A stretch of DNA of 64,000 nt from positions 869,001 to 933,000 of the forward strand of contig WPIO01000046.1 of the NCBI GenBank assembly GCA_009760855.2. The letters run 5' to 3'. Position numbers and translations under genes: made by a program. The notes under the pieces were generated by a model. It did not search any database. It had not been told where the DNA came from and saw only the letters and a program-made list of their open reading frames with translations. The DNA comes from Cristatella mucedo. Lineage: Eukaryota; Bryozoa; Phylactolaemata; Cristatellidae. This document shows, piece after piece, positions 61,383 to 64,000 of the stretch (within the stretch, counting starts at the first letter, position 1; every line of letters begins with the position of its first letter).

Positions 61383-64000
61383 CGACGTTGTCGCAGGAAG
61401 GAGAGACAGCAAGGGCGGGCCCACACGGGTCCCACTCGAGCGGACTAGGGATGCAGGCTGGGGGGGGACCTGCTAATCACACCTCCAAGGCAGGAGGGCG
61501 GACGAGCAGCCGATAATAGGTCCGGCTGCCTTCGCACGGAGGCACAGAGCGGCCGGCATCACAGAAGCTACTTCTGCAGTAGGGCTGCCGTAAGACGAGC
61601 CGGCTCTTCGGGTTGGGCAGGCAGGTCGGTACGAGACAAGGCAGGCCCGGCCCGGCGAGACTGGACGTCGACTGATCGGCCGGCCAGCCTAGTCGGCTGC
61701 ACACAGCACGACAAACGCAGGTCAAGCAAACACAGGTCAAGCCGTGAGGAGAGTAGTGCCAGAGCTGGCTGGGGTCGGCATTAGGACAGTAAGCAGGCAT
61801 CCACCGGAGCCTACCAGGGTCTCTGCTCCACCAGCCGACTCAGCCAAGCGAATGCTCAAACGCCGAGGGCATAAATAATAAGGAACAGAGTTGCAAGCTT
61901 ATGAAAGAGAGCAAGCTTATGAAAGAGAGCGAGCTCAAGTTTCACTAAACCAAGGTCACGACATCGACTGCTGCCGCCGAGGCGCAGCAGACGGCATTGC
62001 AGCTACAACCAACGAGCACTCACACCACTCGACCTGGCTCTGTCAACCGTACATATCGTCGGGGCACGCCACGCCAGCCAGCAAGCGTTCGAGCAACCGG
62101 TCTCCTGGTAACGACTCCCGAATGAACGACTGGCGAAGCTCAAACACGCCCAACTGGCAACAATCTCTACTGGCAATCGAAAAGCTTCGGTGCAGCCGTG
62201 CCTCCTCCTCTGAAGCCGATTGCACGGTCAGCACGGATCGATGTGTGAGGCAACCGAGGCCGAAGCCGTGGCCGTCCGCCGCCATCGACTACTGAGCTGC
62301 AAATTACCGACAGCAGCGGTAACTTGCAGGTTGTAAGCAGGGCAGCGGCCAAAGCTGCCATGCTTAGACCGGTGGACTGGACGGATGAAGTGCAGCCTAT
62401 CGGTGAGACAGAGGTGAGAGATGACTCACGGCAGCCGACAGATTAACTCGACATCCATCGAGCCGGAAAAAGTGCTCAGCAGCAGGAAGTGACAACAATT
62501 GAGTCGGACCGCCGCTGGTAGGTAACCTTCGAATAACACAATCCTGCAGCCCTTGGCGGCCGACGAATGGCTTGAGCCTAGACGAGAGACCGGCAGCTCA
62601 TCTCAGCTGTCGGCCAGTCCAAGCCCGACCCACTCGACCTCGATTACCGGTCGGTCACGAGAAGTTCACCCCTACAGGCGATCTCAGAACGAGCACATCC
62701 TCCTCGGGCGACAGCAGCAGCGCCATCGCCGCCAGCTCGTGTGACAAGACTTGAGCAATTGCAGCCACGCGGCAAAAGTACAAAACCAACTACTCATCAC
62801 ACGCTGCCCGCAGGGCAGCAGGGGGGGGGGGCTCCGCGACAAAAGATTGCCTCCTACCTGCCTGCACTCGTACTGGGCACGCCGGCAGACATCTCATTCT
62901 CACGGTGAGGCTTCGGCTTGCAAGGCGAGAGCCGTCTCGCTGCTCTGGGTCTAGCTTTAGAGCTAACTGCAGAGAGCGGCACGCCGGGTTACCCTGATGG
63001 CAACCGATCGTACGATTAACCGACATGCGAATCTACGGCTGTGCCAGTCGCGGGTGGCAGCCACTGGTCACAAAACTGTTCACAATACAAAATCCCTACC
63101 CTCTCACATGGGGGGAACAAAACTGCACATTTGACATTCATATCCTACCCGCCCCCAAAGTACGAAGTTTCTTGAGAGAGGTATCTTGGAGGGGCTTTTC
63201 AGCATGCTTCTTAAGCATCTTGCAACAGAGCACGGAGCCGATTTCCAATAGCCGACAATCCACGTGGCTTCTCTTCGTTTATCCAACGCAGGCCACTGTT
63301 ATTAATAACACGCGCTTGGAAGCTGGCACAGAGAGCCACCATGCCCCAACTGGAAAACCGACAGGCAGCAGAACCGGAAAGAACGTTGAGCGCTAGCGTG
63401 AACTCAGAACGTACAGCATCACTACCAGATCTCGGCCGAATAGCCGGCCGGAGGCCAATCATATTCACGATTTGCAGCTACGTAAAACTTGACAGTTTGG
63501 CTGCCGCATCCGCTTGGCTCAGGCTGCCACCGCTGCTCGCCAGCTTTGCGCTTCACACACTAGCCCCTCGCGAAGACGCTCACGAGCAGCAGTGGCTGTG
63601 CTTGGCACACGCCTGGGCCTCTAGCCTAACAGCTGAGGTGCTCGAGCAGACAATTAATTCACAGCGGCTCCAGCAAAGACAATAGGTGCGCAGCAAAGTC
63701 TGGAAACAAGAAAATATGACTGAGGGTCAATGCTCAATTACCAGCAGCCCTTCGGCACACCGACCGTGCGCATCTGAGCCACGGGCCTGCTGGCCTACTG
63801 GACTTGAGATTTTCCGGATCGTCGGGTATCTGGTCAAACCGTGTCATGACTTGTTCATGCCTCAAAATATGCAGCAGCACCAATAGTGCAGCGAGAGCAC
63901 GGGTGGCAACACACCTGCTAGTCAGGTCGATGGAAGGCTCATGTTCCCATAGCGCTACTCGCAGGCTCAATTTACAGGAAGTTTCGATACAAGCTATGCC

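Noticed and set aside
62043-62361. A - strand frame starting MAADGHGFGLG with helical-looking sequence after a decent acceptor, considered as a DLG5 CARD exon
   Set aside because: No residue pattern matches the DLG5 N-terminus well enough, and no donor links it in phase to 59247. Kept only as a candidate for transcript checking.
63341-63685. 114-codon + strand frame
   Set aside because: No domain recognised, no promoter, and Ala/Leu-rich composition typical of chance frames in GC-rich DNA.

Overview
The window looks like a piece of a repeat-rich, non-vertebrate animal genome. The sequence shows spliced genes with GT-AG introns of about 100 bp to several kb, several non-LTR retrotransposon families, tRNA-derived SINEs, a decayed hAT transposon and many long microsatellites. 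The four genes recognised (annexin, MCM3, TSEN34, DLG5) all have clear animal homologues. I cannot name the phylum from sequence alone. Gene models were made by hand, by translating exons, checking splice sites and phases, and comparing with remembered family sequences. Exon ends are therefore predictions.

Layout, left to right. (1) 1-6162: LINE debris, then the 3' two-thirds or more of an annexin gene on the + strand. A GC-rich 14-bp minisatellite lies in one annexin intron. (2) 6738-18564: a complete MCM3 replicative-helicase subunit gene on the - strand, with 19 exons and about 878 codons. (3) 18565-18708: a 144-bp head-to-head promoter shared with (4). (4) 18709-30349: a complete TSEN34 (tRNA-splicing endonuclease catalytic subunit) gene on the + strand, with 7 exons and 356 codons. 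(5) 31053-59247: most of a DLG5 scaffold gene on the - strand. At least 27 exons are seen, covering coiled coil, PDZ1-4, SH3 and guanylate-kinase-like domains. Its N-terminal exons were not found and probably lie beyond the right edge. (6) 59248-64000: probably a large 5' intron of DLG5, with a (GA)n block of about 420 bp and no exon I can support.

Arrangement. Annexin/MCM3 and TSEN34/DLG5 are tail-to-tail pairs with only about 0.6-0.7 kb between stop codons. MCM3/TSEN34 is head-to-head with 144 bp between start codons. The shared promoter and early TSEN34 sequence carry E2F-type sites and two CACGTG boxes, which fits S-phase control of MCM3. The genes do not form one pathway: MCM3 acts in DNA replication, TSEN34 in tRNA intron removal, DLG5 in cell polarity and adhesion, and annexin in calcium-dependent membrane binding.

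Mobile DNA. One LINE family (CR1/L2-like reverse transcriptase) has long copies at 22130-23250 (-) and 26140-27460 (+), and more than a dozen 3'-end-only copies. SINE family B has a tRNA-like head joined to a tail like that LINE's 3' end. SINE family A is a separate tRNA-derived family of about 170 bp with nine copies. No bacterial-type system, CRISPR array, rRNA gene or intact tRNA gene was found.
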